In this document: piece by piece, positions 17,883-28,000 of the stretch
How the letters are laid out: every line of letters starts with the position of its first letter
Position numbering within the stretch: position 1 is the stretch's first letter
NCBI GenBank assembly: GCA_937944105.1
Contig: CALDZP010000045.1
Location: forward strand, 1-40,360
Origin: an uncultured Ignavibacteria bacterium
GTDB lineage: Bacteria > Bacteroidota > Ignavibacteria > Ch128b
Direction: 5' to 3'
Length of the DNA: 40,360 nt
Translations under genes and position numbers: made by a program
The notes under the pieces: generated by a model
What the model was told of the DNA's origin: nothing
Database searches by the model: none
Seen by the model: the letters and a program-made list of their open reading frames with translations, nothing else

Positions 17883-17899
17883 TTTATCAAAATGATAAA
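17883..17899. promoter_or_regulatory. 17-bp palindromic operator candidate
   Basis: TTTATCA-AAA-TGATAAA, 7-bp arms about the same AAA centre as the palindrome at 15426. The shared core is ATC(G/A)AAA(C/T)GAT. It lies about 90 bases upstream of the candidate promoter of the symporter gene, so it would suit an activator or a looping site better than a simple roadblock. Confidence 0.35.
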
Positions 17900-17990
17900 T
17901 TGCTTTTATTAAAATTATAATCACAGAGTAGTTTGGTTTATAATATTCAAATAAATTCGATTTTTTTTACTCTAATCGTAATTTTTTGGT

Positions 17991-18004
17991 GGCATTATAT
18001 TTGA
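17991..18004 (+). promoter_or_regulatory. GG-N10-GA element 3 (candidate promoter)
   Basis: GGCATTATATTTGA, 29 bases before ATG 18034, two bases different from element 2. It also contains TATATTTG (17996-18003), an exact TAnnTTTG -7 box, but I see no TTTG at the matching upstream distance. Confidence 0.45.
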
Positions 18005-18033
18005 CTTCATCTATTTATTAAAGAAAATATTTT

Positions 18034-19668
18034 ATGATTGAAGCCTTTTCTTACATAGATGTAATAATTCTTCTTCTCTACTTTATTTTAATCCTAAGTT
18101 TTGGATTTTATTATTCTCAGAGAAATGATGATAATTTAGAAAGTTATTTTCTTGCTGGTAGAAATATTCCATGGTTTGTTGTTGGTATATCAATTTTTGC
18201 AACAAATATATCCAGTGAACATTTTATTGGTCTTGCTGGTGCTGGTTCTATGCGAGGGCTTGCAGTTGGTCAATTTGAACTAATAGCAATTTTCACTCTT
18301 CTTTTCCTCGGATGGTTTCTTGTTCCAATTTACTTCAAGGCAGGTGTAATCACTGTTCCCGAATTTCTTGAGATTGTTTTTGACCGTAGGATTAGAAAAT
18401 TCTTTGCTCTATTTTCAATAATAATTTATATTTTTACTAAAGTTCTGGTTTCACTTTTTGCTGCAGGTTTATTGTTTTACGATTTATTTGGGTTAAATAT
18501 TTACGCATCATCAATTTTAATTGTATTGATAACTGGTCTCTACAGTGTAATTGGGGGTTCAAGTGCCGTTATTAGAACACAATATATTCAGGGCATATTT
18601 TTAATATTAGGAGCATTAATACTCTCAATTTCGGGATTTATTGCTGTTGGAGGTTTTGAAGGAATTTATTCGAAAACACCACCTGACTTTTTTAGCATGT
18701 TTAAATCAATCTCTGATCCTGATTATCCATGGACAGGGATTGTTTTTGGGGCTCCGATCATCGCATTCTGGTATTGGTGTACCGATCAATATATTGTTCA
18801 AAGGCTTCTAAGCGCAAAATCCATTGATCAAGCTCGGAAAGGTAGTTTTTTAGCTGCTTCTTTAAAAATTCTTCCATTATTTGTATTAGTTTTTCCTGGT
18901 ATTTACGCTTCAATTTTATTTCCTGAGTCAAAGGGGGACGAAGCTTACTCTGTATTAATCTACAGCAATATTATTCCTCATGGTTTGAAGGGCTTTGTAA
19001 TTGCTGGTGTTCTTGCAGCGATAATGTCATCACTGGCAGCTGTTTTTAATACAATTTCTGTATTGTTCACGAATGATTATTATAAAATCCGATACCCTGA
19101 TGCAAATAATCGAAAATTAATTCTTGTTGGTCGACTTTCAACAACTGCAGCAGTTGTTATTGCCATTTTAATTGTTCCTTTTGTCAAAATAATTACTTCA
19201 CAAATTTATCTTTTCCTTCAGAGTGTTCAGTCTTTTGTTAGCCCTCCGATAACAGCAGTATTTTTATTTGGATTATTCTCAAAAAAAATGAGTCCTAAAA
19301 CTGCTATTATTACTTTGATAATCGGTGAAATGATAGGTATTTCTCGCCTAATTCTTCAATTATTGTTTGACAATGGTGTTTTATTAAATCCTTTTTTGGT
19401 AGATATTCTTAGAATAAACTTTTTACATTTTGCAATTTTTCTGTTTTTATTTTGTATCGTAATAATCAAAATTGGAAATGTATTTAGTGAAGCTGATAAA
19501 ACCGGAATTATAAAATTGATTAAATCTACGTGGTATGAAAGTTTAGAAGAAATTAAGTTTAACTTATTAAGATTAAGAATTAAGAAAGTAAAATCACTCA
19601 ATCTGAATTTTGTATTCTCAATTTTTATATTATTTGCTGTTATTATTTTATGGAGTGTATGGAATTAG
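18034..19668 (+). CDS. sodium/solute symporter, SGLT-type (SSS family)
   Basis: 544 aa with about 14 membrane helices. Sodium-driven uptake across the inner membrane. The N-terminal ESYFLAGRNIPWFVVG, FATNISSEHFIGLAGAG and the WYWCTDQYIVQRLLSAKS stretch are signatures of the sugar branch (vSGLT/SGLT-like) of the SSS family. The likely substrate is therefore glucose or a related sugar. The C-terminal 60 residues form a charged loop plus a last helix. The gene follows a 284-bp spacer with two candidate regulatory elements, and is followed by the CBM-array protein 43 bp downstream, so it may start the outer-membrane glycan operon. It gives the cell a second glucose route beside the MFS protein. 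Confidence 0.92.
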   Translation: MIEAFSYIDVIILLLYFILILSFGFYYSQRNDDNLESYFLAGRNIPWFVVGISIFATNISSEHFIGLAGAGSMRGLAVGQFELIAIFTLLFLGWFLVPIYFKAGVITVPEFLEIVFDRRIRKFFALFSIIIYIFTKVLVSLFAAGLLFYDLFGLNIYASSILIVLITGLYSVIGGSSAVIRTQYIQGIFLILGALILSISGFIAVGGFEGIYSKTPPDFFSMFKSISDPDYPWTGIVFGAPIIAFWYWCTDQYIVQRLLSAKSIDQARKGSFLAASLKILPLFVLVFPGIYASILFPESKGDEAYSVLIYSNIIPHGLKGFVIAGVLAAIMSSLAAVFNTISVLFTNDYYKIRYPDANNRKLILVGRLSTTAAVVIAILIVPFVKIITSQIYLFLQSVQSFVSPPITAVFLFGLFSKKMSPKTAIITLIIGEMIGISRLILQLLFDNGVLLNPFLVDILRINFLHFAIFLFLFCIVIIKIGNVFSEADKTGIIKLIKSTWYESLEEIKFNLLRLRIKKVKSLNLNFVFSIFILFAVIILWSVWN

Positions 19669-19711
19669 TCAACTTATTAAAAACAAATTAAAATAAAATA
19701 AGAGGTGAATT

Positions 19712-22204
19712 ATGAAAAAAGTTCTTAACCTTTTTGTTCTAATTCTGTTTTTTTCCTCGATTACTGTCTTAAAAGGACAGATAATTGAGAGTTTTGATAC
19801 GGATCTTTCTTTAGATAACACATGGCAGTTTTTACATGAAGGTCCACCAAGTAGAATTGATTATTCTTTGAATACAACTGATAAAGTTGAAGGTACAGGT
19901 TCGGCTCTGGTAAAATTTGTGATAGGTGCTCACCATGAATGGGGAAGTTTTGCACAACTTATAAAAACCTTACCTGCCGATGCTACGCCATGGGATTGGT
20001 CAATTTCTGATTCTCTTGCAATCTGGATAAAGGTCTTAAATCCACCTACAATCCCAACAAATATGGTTTTTCGTATTCACTTAAAGGATAGGCCAACTGG
20101 CGCATCTAATATTGAAGAGTGGATTTACCAGAATGATGTAATCCTTGATGCAACAACTGACTGGGTTGAACTTAGAGTTCCAATTAAAATTTTAGATTCT
20201 GATGGTAATTCTGATCCTAACGATCAAGGATTTGTATTATTCCCAGCAAATTGGGGTGGTTCTCAATTCTGGAATAATAAAAAGTTTGACGCAGATAAAA
20301 TCGTTGGTTTCAATATTGCTGCTGTAACTGCTGGATATACTCCAGGTCAGAATATTCCAGCTGATTCACTTGTTGTAATGTTTGATGGATTTAGAAGATT
20401 TGGTTTGAAGGCAGTACCTGCAGTAATTTTCAATGGTATGGCTTTTCCTAATCGTGTTGTACAGGTTTGGGCATGGGGTCAATCTGCAGTAGAGGTTGTA
20501 AAAGGCGCTGGTCTGGTTCCTAATTCAAATGCAATTAAGTGGACTCAAGGAGATGAATGGGGAAATGGTTGGACAGGATGGGGAGTTACAATTGATCCTC
20601 CTTTTAACCTTGCTGGTGCCTGGCAAAAAGATACCTGTCAGATTAAATTAAAATGTCCTGCTGGTACTGGTCCATTAAGAATTCAATTTGAAAGTGGTCC
20701 AAATGGGAAAGTTGGAAAAGTCTTCCAACCTATTGATGATGGTCAATGGCATACTTATTATTTCCCATTAAGAGAAATGGAATACCAGGATAACACCAAT
20801 AACTTTGATTCTTCTGCTGTAAATGTTGTTGGTTTAATGGCTCAAGCCTCTGGAGTTGCTGGAAGAGTTATCTGGATTACAGATTGGTGGACAGGTAACC
20901 CCGAATTTGATGTAATTCCGCCTAATCCTCCAACTGGAGTTCTTGCTATCGCTGGAACATATCAAAATATTATTACATGGCAAGATGTTCCAGGTGAAGT
21001 AGGAGAGAAATATAATATCTATTACAGCAAAAACCCAATTACTGACATTAATGCACCAGGAGTAGAAGTCGTTAAATTAGGTGTTGCAGAAAATAATCAA
21101 CTTATCGAGCATTTGCTATTTGCTCCTAATACAAATCAAAGTGTGACTTATTATTATGCTGTGACTTGTGTTGATGCAGCAGGTAATGAAAGTGAAGTTG
21201 GTGCAAACTCCGCACCAATTACAAATACAGCAAGAGGTATTGCTACAATTTCTTTAAATCCACCAACCTCAACGTTTAATGCTGATGGTGACTTATCAGA
21301 GTGGTTATCAATTAGACCATTTAGAATGTTCCCTTCGGACGGTACTGGTCATATTGTAACAAATACCACAATTGACGGCGATAATGATTGCTCTGCCAAT
21401 GCCTATGTTGCAGCTGATAATAATTATTTGTATGTAGCCTTTGATGTTAATGATGATGTTTTTGCTCCTTCTGGTAATCCATCCTCATGGTTAAACGATG
21501 CCCCTGATATTTTTATAGGATTATATAACTGGCATGGATTCCCTCATACAAATTATCAACGAGGTAATGAACCAGATTATCATATAAGATTTACTTTCGA
21601 TAGAATTTTAGGTGACGCTCCAAGTGGAACACTTGATACTCTAGGTCCTAATTATTATTTCGGACCAAAATTCCCAACAGGTTATGTGGTAGAAGCAAGA
21701 ATTCCGTGGACAGCACTTGCTGCATTAGGCAATGATGCATTATTTACTCCAGTTGAAGGCTTTAGAATCCCAATAGATTTTGCTATTAACGATCGCGACA
21801 ATGCTGCTGCAAGAGAAGGAATTCTAACATATTCACCTTACAATGAAGATCAATCATGGCGTGATGTTTCAAGATGGCTTTATACCTGGATTGGTAATCT
21901 ATGGGAACCAGTAGGTGTTGAACGAGACGATATAGTTGTGACCGATTATCAACTTTACCAGAACTATCCGAATCCATTTAACCCAACAACCGAAATTCAA
22001 TTTAGTCTACCAAAGAATAATTATGTAACATTAAAGGTTTATGATATTCTCGGTCGCGAGGTTGCTACTTTGATTGATGGAGAATTGCAACACGGTTTAT
22101 ACAAAGTAAGCTTCGATGCATCAAAATTAACAACTGGAGTTTATGTTTATAGGTTAACAGCTGGGTCCTTCAGTCAAACTAAGAAAATGATGTTTGTTAA
22201 GTAG
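19712..22204 (+). CDS. T9SS-secreted multi-CBM surface glycan-binding protein
   Basis: 830 aa. Signal peptide 1-22; two galactose-binding-like beta-sandwich modules (about 24-230 and 235-400) of the CBM4/9/11 kind, rich in Trp; fibronectin III (403-505); a CBM9/DOMON-like module (about 515-735); and a C-terminal Por secretion sorting domain (about 745-830, motif YQNYPNPFNPTTEI). No glycosidase motif is present. The layout indicates a protein displayed on the cell surface that captures glycan, a role filled by SusD/SusE/SusF-type proteins in Bacteroides. The module naming is by eye. AGAGGTG (19701-19707) precedes the ATG. Its end is followed by a strong hairpin, then the TonB receptor gene. 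Confidence 0.85.
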   Translation: MKKVLNLFVLILFFSSITVLKGQIIESFDTDLSLDNTWQFLHEGPPSRIDYSLNTTDKVEGTGSALVKFVIGAHHEWGSFAQLIKTLPADATPWDWSISDSLAIWIKVLNPPTIPTNMVFRIHLKDRPTGASNIEEWIYQNDVILDATTDWVELRVPIKILDSDGNSDPNDQGFVLFPANWGGSQFWNNKKFDADKIVGFNIAAVTAGYTPGQNIPADSLVVMFDGFRRFGLKAVPAVIFNGMAFPNRVVQVWAWGQSAVEVVKGAGLVPNSNAIKWTQGDEWGNGWTGWGVTIDPPFNLAGAWQKDTCQIKLKCPAGTGPLRIQFESGPNGKVGKVFQPIDDGQWHTYYFPLREMEYQDNTNNFDSSAVNVVGLMAQASGVAGRVIWITDWWTGNPEFDVIPPNPPTGVLAIAGTYQNIITWQDVPGEVGEKYNIYYSKNPITDINAPGVEVVKLGVAENNQLIEHLLFAPNTNQSVTYYYAVTCVDAAGNESEVGANSAPITNTARGIATISLNPPTSTFNADGDLSEWLSIRPFRMFPSDGTGHIVTNTTIDGDNDCSANAYVAADNNYLYVAFDVNDDVFAPSGNPSSWLNDAPDIFIGLYNWHGFPHTNYQRGNEPDYHIRFTFDRILGDAPSGTLDTLGPNYYFGPKFPTGYVVEARIPWTALAALGNDALFTPVEGFRIPIDFAINDRDNAAAREGILTYSPYNEDQSWRDVSRWLYTWIGNLWEPVGVERDDIVVTDYQLYQNYPNPFNPTTEIQFSLPKNNYVTLKVYDILGREVATLIDGELQHGLYKVSFDASKLTTGVYVYRLTAGSFSQTKKMMFVK

Positions 22205-22229
22205 AGAAGTAGAAAAATATTTTTTCATT

Positions 22230-22268
22230 TTCAAAGCGAGGTGGAATTTTTTCCGCTTCGCTTTTGAA
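22230..22268 (+). terminator. long imperfect hairpin after the CBM-array gene
   Basis: Arms 22230-22246 and 22251-22268 pair over about 17 bp with two G-T pairs and one bulged A, around a TTTT loop. The downstream tract is A/T-rich (ATTATTTAATTG) but not a pure T run. It may end or attenuate the transcript between the CBM protein and the TonB receptor genes, or protect the upstream mRNA end. Confidence 0.6.
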
Positions 22269-22314
22269 TTATTTAATTGTTAACTAAATAAATAAATCAT
22301 TCAGGATTTGAATT

Positions 22315-25038
22315 ATGAAAATTTACAATAAGCTGAATGAAATCCCGATTAAAAAAATTTTTGTGATAAGTTTACTGATAATATTTAATTTAAATAAATT
22401 AATTACTGCTGGGACAACAGGTAAGATTGTAGGAAAAGTTGTTGACGCACAAACAAATGAACCGGTTGTTGGCGCAAATGTTATTATTGAAGGTACTTAT
22501 CTTGGAGCTGCTGCCGGTATTGATGGTTTTTATTCAATCAATAATGTTCCACCGGGAAAATATAGATTAATTGCTTCCGCAGTTGGATATCAGAAAACGA
22601 TAATTGAAGATGTTTTAGTCAAAATTGATTTAACTACAAGAGTTGATATTAAACTCACCAGTTCAGTTATCCAGCTTGATAAAGAAGTAGTCGTTACATC
22701 TGAACGCCCACTTGTTCAGAAAGATTTAACTTCCACATCTGTTACAATTTCAAATGATGATATTAAAATGATGCCCGTTGAAAGCGTTAATAGGATAGTT
22801 AATCTTCAAGCAGGAGTAATTGATGGACATTTTCGCGGTGGAAGAGCAAACGATGTGGCTTATTTAATTGATGGGGTTATGGTTACAGATCCATTCAATG
22901 GCGGTTTTAATATCGAAATTGAAAATACATCAATTCGGCAAATGGAAGTAATTACTGGAACTTTTAATGCAGAATATGGTCAGGCTCTTTCTGGCGTGGT
23001 GAACATTGTTACGGAAAGTGGTTCGGATAAGTTTAAAACTGACATAAGTATTTATACAGGAAATTTCGTCACAACTCATACAGATATTTTTAGAAATTTG
23101 AACAAGGTAGATCGAATTTCTCAAAAAAATTTGCAAGTAACTATAAGTGGTCCATTAAAACCGTTCAAGAATCTTTATTACTTCTTAACGGGTAGATACT
23201 ATCACGATATTGGTCACCTTTACGGGAAAAGAGTTTATAATACCTGGGATGATGTTCCATATTATCCTAATCCATTTGATAAATCGATTTGGGTCCCAAG
23301 GAATACTGGGGATGGAGCGTACGTCCCAATGAATCCATTTACAAAATATTCAGCCAATGGAAAACTCACTTATGTTTTACCATCATTGTTACTTTCTTAT
23401 TCATTCTTCTATGATAATACAAGAAATAAATACTACGATCATTACTGGTCATGGACGCCAGATGGTATGATGACTCATTATGGAAATGATTGGATTAATA
23501 CTTTTCAAATGACCCATTATATTTCATCAAACACTTCACATAGCTTCAAGGTTACTTTTAATAATTATAATTTCAAAGGTTATTTATACGAAGATCCATT
23601 TGATCCAAGATATGTTGATCCAAGACAAGGTATATCACTTTCCAGTTATACATTTCGCTCAGGTGGGAATCAAGGTGGAAGATACAATAGATTTACAAAA
23701 TCTTATATTGCACAATGGTCAATTTCTTCTCAAGTAAGCAAAGAACATAAAATTGGCTCTGGTATTGAACTAAGGTATCATCATATTTATAATCATTATA
23801 GAGATTTAATTAATTTAACCGAAGGTCAAATTGATTCACTTGGTAATCCAATTTTTACTCCAGGTTATCCTGATAAAGGTACAATAACTGATCGGGGTTC
23901 ACACATTGAATATGTAAGGTTTCCATATGAAGCCTCTGCATATATTCAGGATAAAATGGAATATGATATAATGATTATTAATGCTGGAGTGCGATTCGAT
24001 TATTTTAACGCAAATGCAAAACTACCAGCTGATAAAAAGAATCCTACGAGAAATCCAAATTTCCCGGGTTATAACGAATGGGTTAAAGCAAAACCAAAAA
24101 TGCAAGTAAGCCCAAGACTAGGTGTTTCGTTTCCAATTACAGATAAAGGTATAATTAGATTCTCTTATGGTCATTTCTTTAAAATCCCTTCATTCGAAAA
24201 TTTATATGCCAATCCTGATTTTGTTGTCCAGCCTGGTAATGCTCTCAGTTCGATTATAGGTAATCCAGATCTAAATGCAGAGAAAAATGTAATTTATGAA
24301 CTTGGTTTACAACAAGTTTTGATGGAGGACTTAGCATTAAATACCTCTGTTTATTATCGTGATATTCGTAATTGGCTTGGTATGGAGATAGTGAATACTT
24401 ATGAGGGATTTAAATATGCAAGATTTATAAATCGAGATTACGCCAATGTTAGAGGATTAATAGTATCCCTTGATAAAAGATTTTCAAATTATTTTGGTGC
24501 AAAACTTGACTATACTTATCAAATTGCTGAAGGTAATGCTTCGGATCCTTATGCAGTTTATAATTATAACCAAACTAATCCTCCTATTGAGGAATCAAAA
24601 ACTGTTGTGCCATTAGATTGGGATCAAAGACACACATTAAATTTAAGTGTAACAGTTGGTATTCCTGGTAACTGGTCAGCTGGTTTAATCTTTCAATATG
24701 GTTCAGGTATGCCTTATACGGAGGATATTAAAATTTCTAGAGGAGTTAGATTTGAAAATGGAGGACGGAGGCCAACTTATTTTAATCTTGATTTAAGAGC
24801 TGATAAAAACTTAAAATTATTCGGAATAAATGTTTATACATATGCAATTATTTATAATGTTCTAGATATTAAAAACGAAGTAGGTGTTTACCCAACAACT
24901 GGTAGAGCGACAGCTGATTTAAATGTTAAATATGCTGGTGAAATTATTGGACTGAATACTATTGAAGAATATATTAAAAATCCAGCAATGTATTCAGCGC
25001 CAAGACAAATTCGTCTTGGAATTGGATTTCAATTGTAA
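22315..25038 (+). CDS. TonB-dependent outer-membrane receptor
   Basis: 907 aa. Hydrophobic signal region (about 15-32), carboxypeptidase-regulatory-like domain (about 36-115, GKVVDAQTNEPVVGANV), plug domain (about 125-235, with LIDGVMVTDPFNGG and EYGQALSGVVNI), then a beta-barrel ending in APRQIRLGIGFQL with the C-terminal aromatic-x-hydrophobic pattern. It imports a large substrate across the outer membrane using TonB energy. The CarboxypepD_reg-plug order is that of SusC-type receptors but it is shorter than most SusC proteins, and no SusD follows. Given the adjacent glucanases, beta-gluco-oligosaccharides are the probable cargo (inference). The next gene starts 18 bp downstream with GGGAG. 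Confidence 0.92.
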   Translation: MKIYNKLNEIPIKKIFVISLLIIFNLNKLITAGTTGKIVGKVVDAQTNEPVVGANVIIEGTYLGAAAGIDGFYSINNVPPGKYRLIASAVGYQKTIIEDVLVKIDLTTRVDIKLTSSVIQLDKEVVVTSERPLVQKDLTSTSVTISNDDIKMMPVESVNRIVNLQAGVIDGHFRGGRANDVAYLIDGVMVTDPFNGGFNIEIENTSIRQMEVITGTFNAEYGQALSGVVNIVTESGSDKFKTDISIYTGNFVTTHTDIFRNLNKVDRISQKNLQVTISGPLKPFKNLYYFLTGRYYHDIGHLYGKRVYNTWDDVPYYPNPFDKSIWVPRNTGDGAYVPMNPFTKYSANGKLTYVLPSLLLSYSFFYDNTRNKYYDHYWSWTPDGMMTHYGNDWINTFQMTHYISSNTSHSFKVTFNNYNFKGYLYEDPFDPRYVDPRQGISLSSYTFRSGGNQGGRYNRFTKSYIAQWSISSQVSKEHKIGSGIELRYHHIYNHYRDLINLTEGQIDSLGNPIFTPGYPDKGTITDRGSHIEYVRFPYEASAYIQDKMEYDIMIINAGVRFDYFNANAKLPADKKNPTRNPNFPGYNEWVKAKPKMQVSPRLGVSFPITDKGIIRFSYGHFFKIPSFENLYANPDFVVQPGNALSSIIGNPDLNAEKNVIYELGLQQVLMEDLALNTSVYYRDIRNWLGMEIVNTYEGFKYARFINRDYANVRGLIVSLDKRFSNYFGAKLDYTYQIAEGNASDPYAVYNYNQTNPPIEESKTVVPLDWDQRHTLNLSVTVGIPGNWSAGLIFQYGSGMPYTEDIKISRGVRFENGGRRPTYFNLDLRADKNLKLFGINVYTYAIIYNVLDIKNEVGVYPTTGRATADLNVKYAGEIIGLNTIEEYIKNPAMYSAPRQIRLGIGFQL

Positions 25039-25056
25039 ATAATCGGGAGTTAAAGA

Positions 25057-28000
25057 ATGCTTAGAAAAATTGTTTTTCTGGCTTTGTTTATCTTAATGGA
25101 ATTTTCATTTGCACAGGTTCCTTACCAAATTCAACTTTACCGTAATGAACCAAAAGGTAATATCCAATACCGTCGTGAAGGAATTATGGATGGGAATCAA
25201 ATTAGAACATTGTTTTATAACAATGGTGAAGTAGGTCAATGGCCTTATCAACCTTCTGGTGAATGGCCTAAAGGGTCAGGGCATTCTTACCTTGATGGTG
25301 TCTGCGTCTTAATTGCTTCTGAAGTTAGAGCTCCTGGAAATAATCAAATAATTCATCCACTTATAACCTCGTATCGAGAATGGATGGATAAAGATCCAGT
25401 GACGGGTGAAATATGGGGTCTTGAACCAATTCCAGGTTATGTTCACCCAAATTCTACTAAACCAGCAATTAATACAGACCCTAAAAGTTGGCCCTTGGTG
25501 TGGCCTGCTGCTTTAAATTTAACTCCAGAATGGAATGGTTACTGGTATGGTTATTTTGGTCGTGGTGTAATGAATTCTGATTTCGAAACTTTTTTTGTAA
25601 TGGACGATTCTCGAGATAAAGAGTTTACAAGACCACCTTTTCTATACTTTCCAATTGCAGCTGACTCTGATCGAGGGGGGTTGGGTTTAAGGGTTGAAGT
25701 AAGAGGTTTTCAATGGTCACACGTTCTGGCTGAAGATATAATCTTCTGGCATTATGATATAGTGAATATTTCTGATTATGATTATCCAACAACTGCTTTC
25801 GGATTTTATACAGATCCAGGAGTTGGTGGAACAGCGGATTCTGGTGATGATTGTGCTTCGTTTGATTTGAAACTTGATATTGCTTATTGTTATGATTGGG
25901 ATGGAATTGGACTCCCGGATTATTGGAAAACGGGTATGTATGGGTATGCTTATCTTGAAAGTCCAGGGAATCCATGGAACGGTATTGATGATGATGAAGA
26001 TGGTATGATAGATGAAAGAAGAGATGATGGTATTGATAATGATGGCGATTGGCAACCGTATTCAGATTTAAATGGTAACGGTAAGTGGGATCGTGAAGAG
26101 AATGAACCTTTGAATGATGATCTTGGTCGTGATGGTGTAGGCCCTTTTGATAGACAATATAATGGACCCGACGAAGGTGAAGGCGATGGGATCCCCACAG
26201 ATGGTGAGCCGAACTTTGATAAAACTGATAAGGATGAATCGGATCAAATTGGTTTGACAGCAGTGTCAATTTATCGACTGGGTGAAGGTGGAACTGGTGG
26301 TGGTTGGCCAAAAGATGATGAATCGATGTGGCTTAAGATGGTAGCAGGTACTTTTGATACATCATTACAACGTTCAAATATCTCAATGGTATTTTCTTCA
26401 GGTCCATTCCCTTTACTTAAAGGATTAAGAGAAAGATTCTCGATGGCACTTCTATTTGGCGAAAACTTAGGTGAACTAATCTTCAATAAAGAAACTGTTC
26501 AACAGATTTATAATGCAAATTATAATTTCTCCAAACCACCGTTGAAACCAAAGTTGACAGCTGTTCCTGGAGATGGGAAAGTATTTCTTTACTGGGATAA
26601 TATTGCCGAAGAATCAAGAGATCCATTTTTAGGTTATGAAGATAATGATCCAAGGAAAGGTTATAAAAAAGATTTTGAAGGTTATTTAATTTATCGAAGC
26701 CAAGAACCTGAATTTAATGATATAAAAATTATTACAGACTCAAAAGGTATTCCAAGATACTGGAAACCTATTGCGCAGTTTGATAAGATTGATGGAATTA
26801 AAGGTCCAGATCCAGTAGGGATAAATGGTGCTCATTTCTGGCGAGGAGATGATACTGGTTTACAATATTCTTATGTAGATACAGATGTTAAAAATGGGGT
26901 AACTTATTATTATGCTTGTGTTTCATATGATATGGGTGATCCCAACTTTGGTACTACCGGTCTTCAGCCAAGTGAATGCACAAAAATTATTACCGTTGAT
27001 TATGCGGGAAATGTTCAATTTGTTGATATAAATTGTGCGGTTGTAACTCCTAATGCTCCTGTTGCTGGTTATGTACCACCACAAATTCAGGGTGATACAA
27101 AAAGAGTCACTGAAGGGGTAGGAACAGGTAGTTTGCAATTTCATGTATATGATCCAAGAGTAGTTGAAGATAATGTACAGTATGAAATTGTCTTCAAATC
27201 TACTAATGATTATCCATTGTATAAAACACTCTCATATGACATTATTAAGATTAAAGGGACTACTGTAGATACCATTTTAGCCGTTGATTCAGCATATATT
27301 GGTCAAGGAAAAGTAAGTCCCCCATTTGATGGACTGGCACTGACAGTTATCAACGATACAGCAGTTACAATAATTGATTCACTTACCGGATGGTTAGTTG
27401 GCAAGAGTAATCTTTTAATGCGGGCTTTCCCAGACCAAACTCCAGTTCGTGGTGTGCCCTGGCCAGCAGATTATGAAATAACTTTCTATGATGGTCCAGC
27501 TGATACATGTTATTTATTTTCTCCTCCATTATACCGAAGATTTCCGGTTAACTTTAAAGTCTGGAATAAAACGGAACAAAAATATTGTAAGATTGCAGTT
27601 CAAGATCGAGATCAATCTCAATCGTTGAGTCCTGGTGATGTAATACAAATTCTTGAATTTAAAGATAAAGTGATCTCTCCAGCAAATGTTAGATTTGCCT
27701 GGAATATAACTTATAATTCTCCCGCTAACCCAAATGAAACCCCTATTTATCCAAAAGAAGGTGATAAATATGTAATAACAACGAGAAAACAATTCAAGAC
27801 TGGCGATAAATTTATTGTTTCGACAAAAGCTGCAACCACAGATAATTCACTTGCAAAATCACAATTATCCAGGATTGATGTTGTGCCCAACCCATATCTC
27901 GGTGCTGCAGCATGGGAAAAAAGAAATTTAAACACAACTGGTCGAGGTGAAAGGAAAATTGATTTTATAAATTTACCACAAAAGTGTACTATTCGTATTT

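Noticed and set aside
25625-26311. 228-residue His-rich minus-strand open frame
   Set aside because: It is the reverse complement of the Asp-rich part of the exported protein; Asp codons (GAT) read as ATC/His-like on the other strand, and the plus-strand gene is clearly real.
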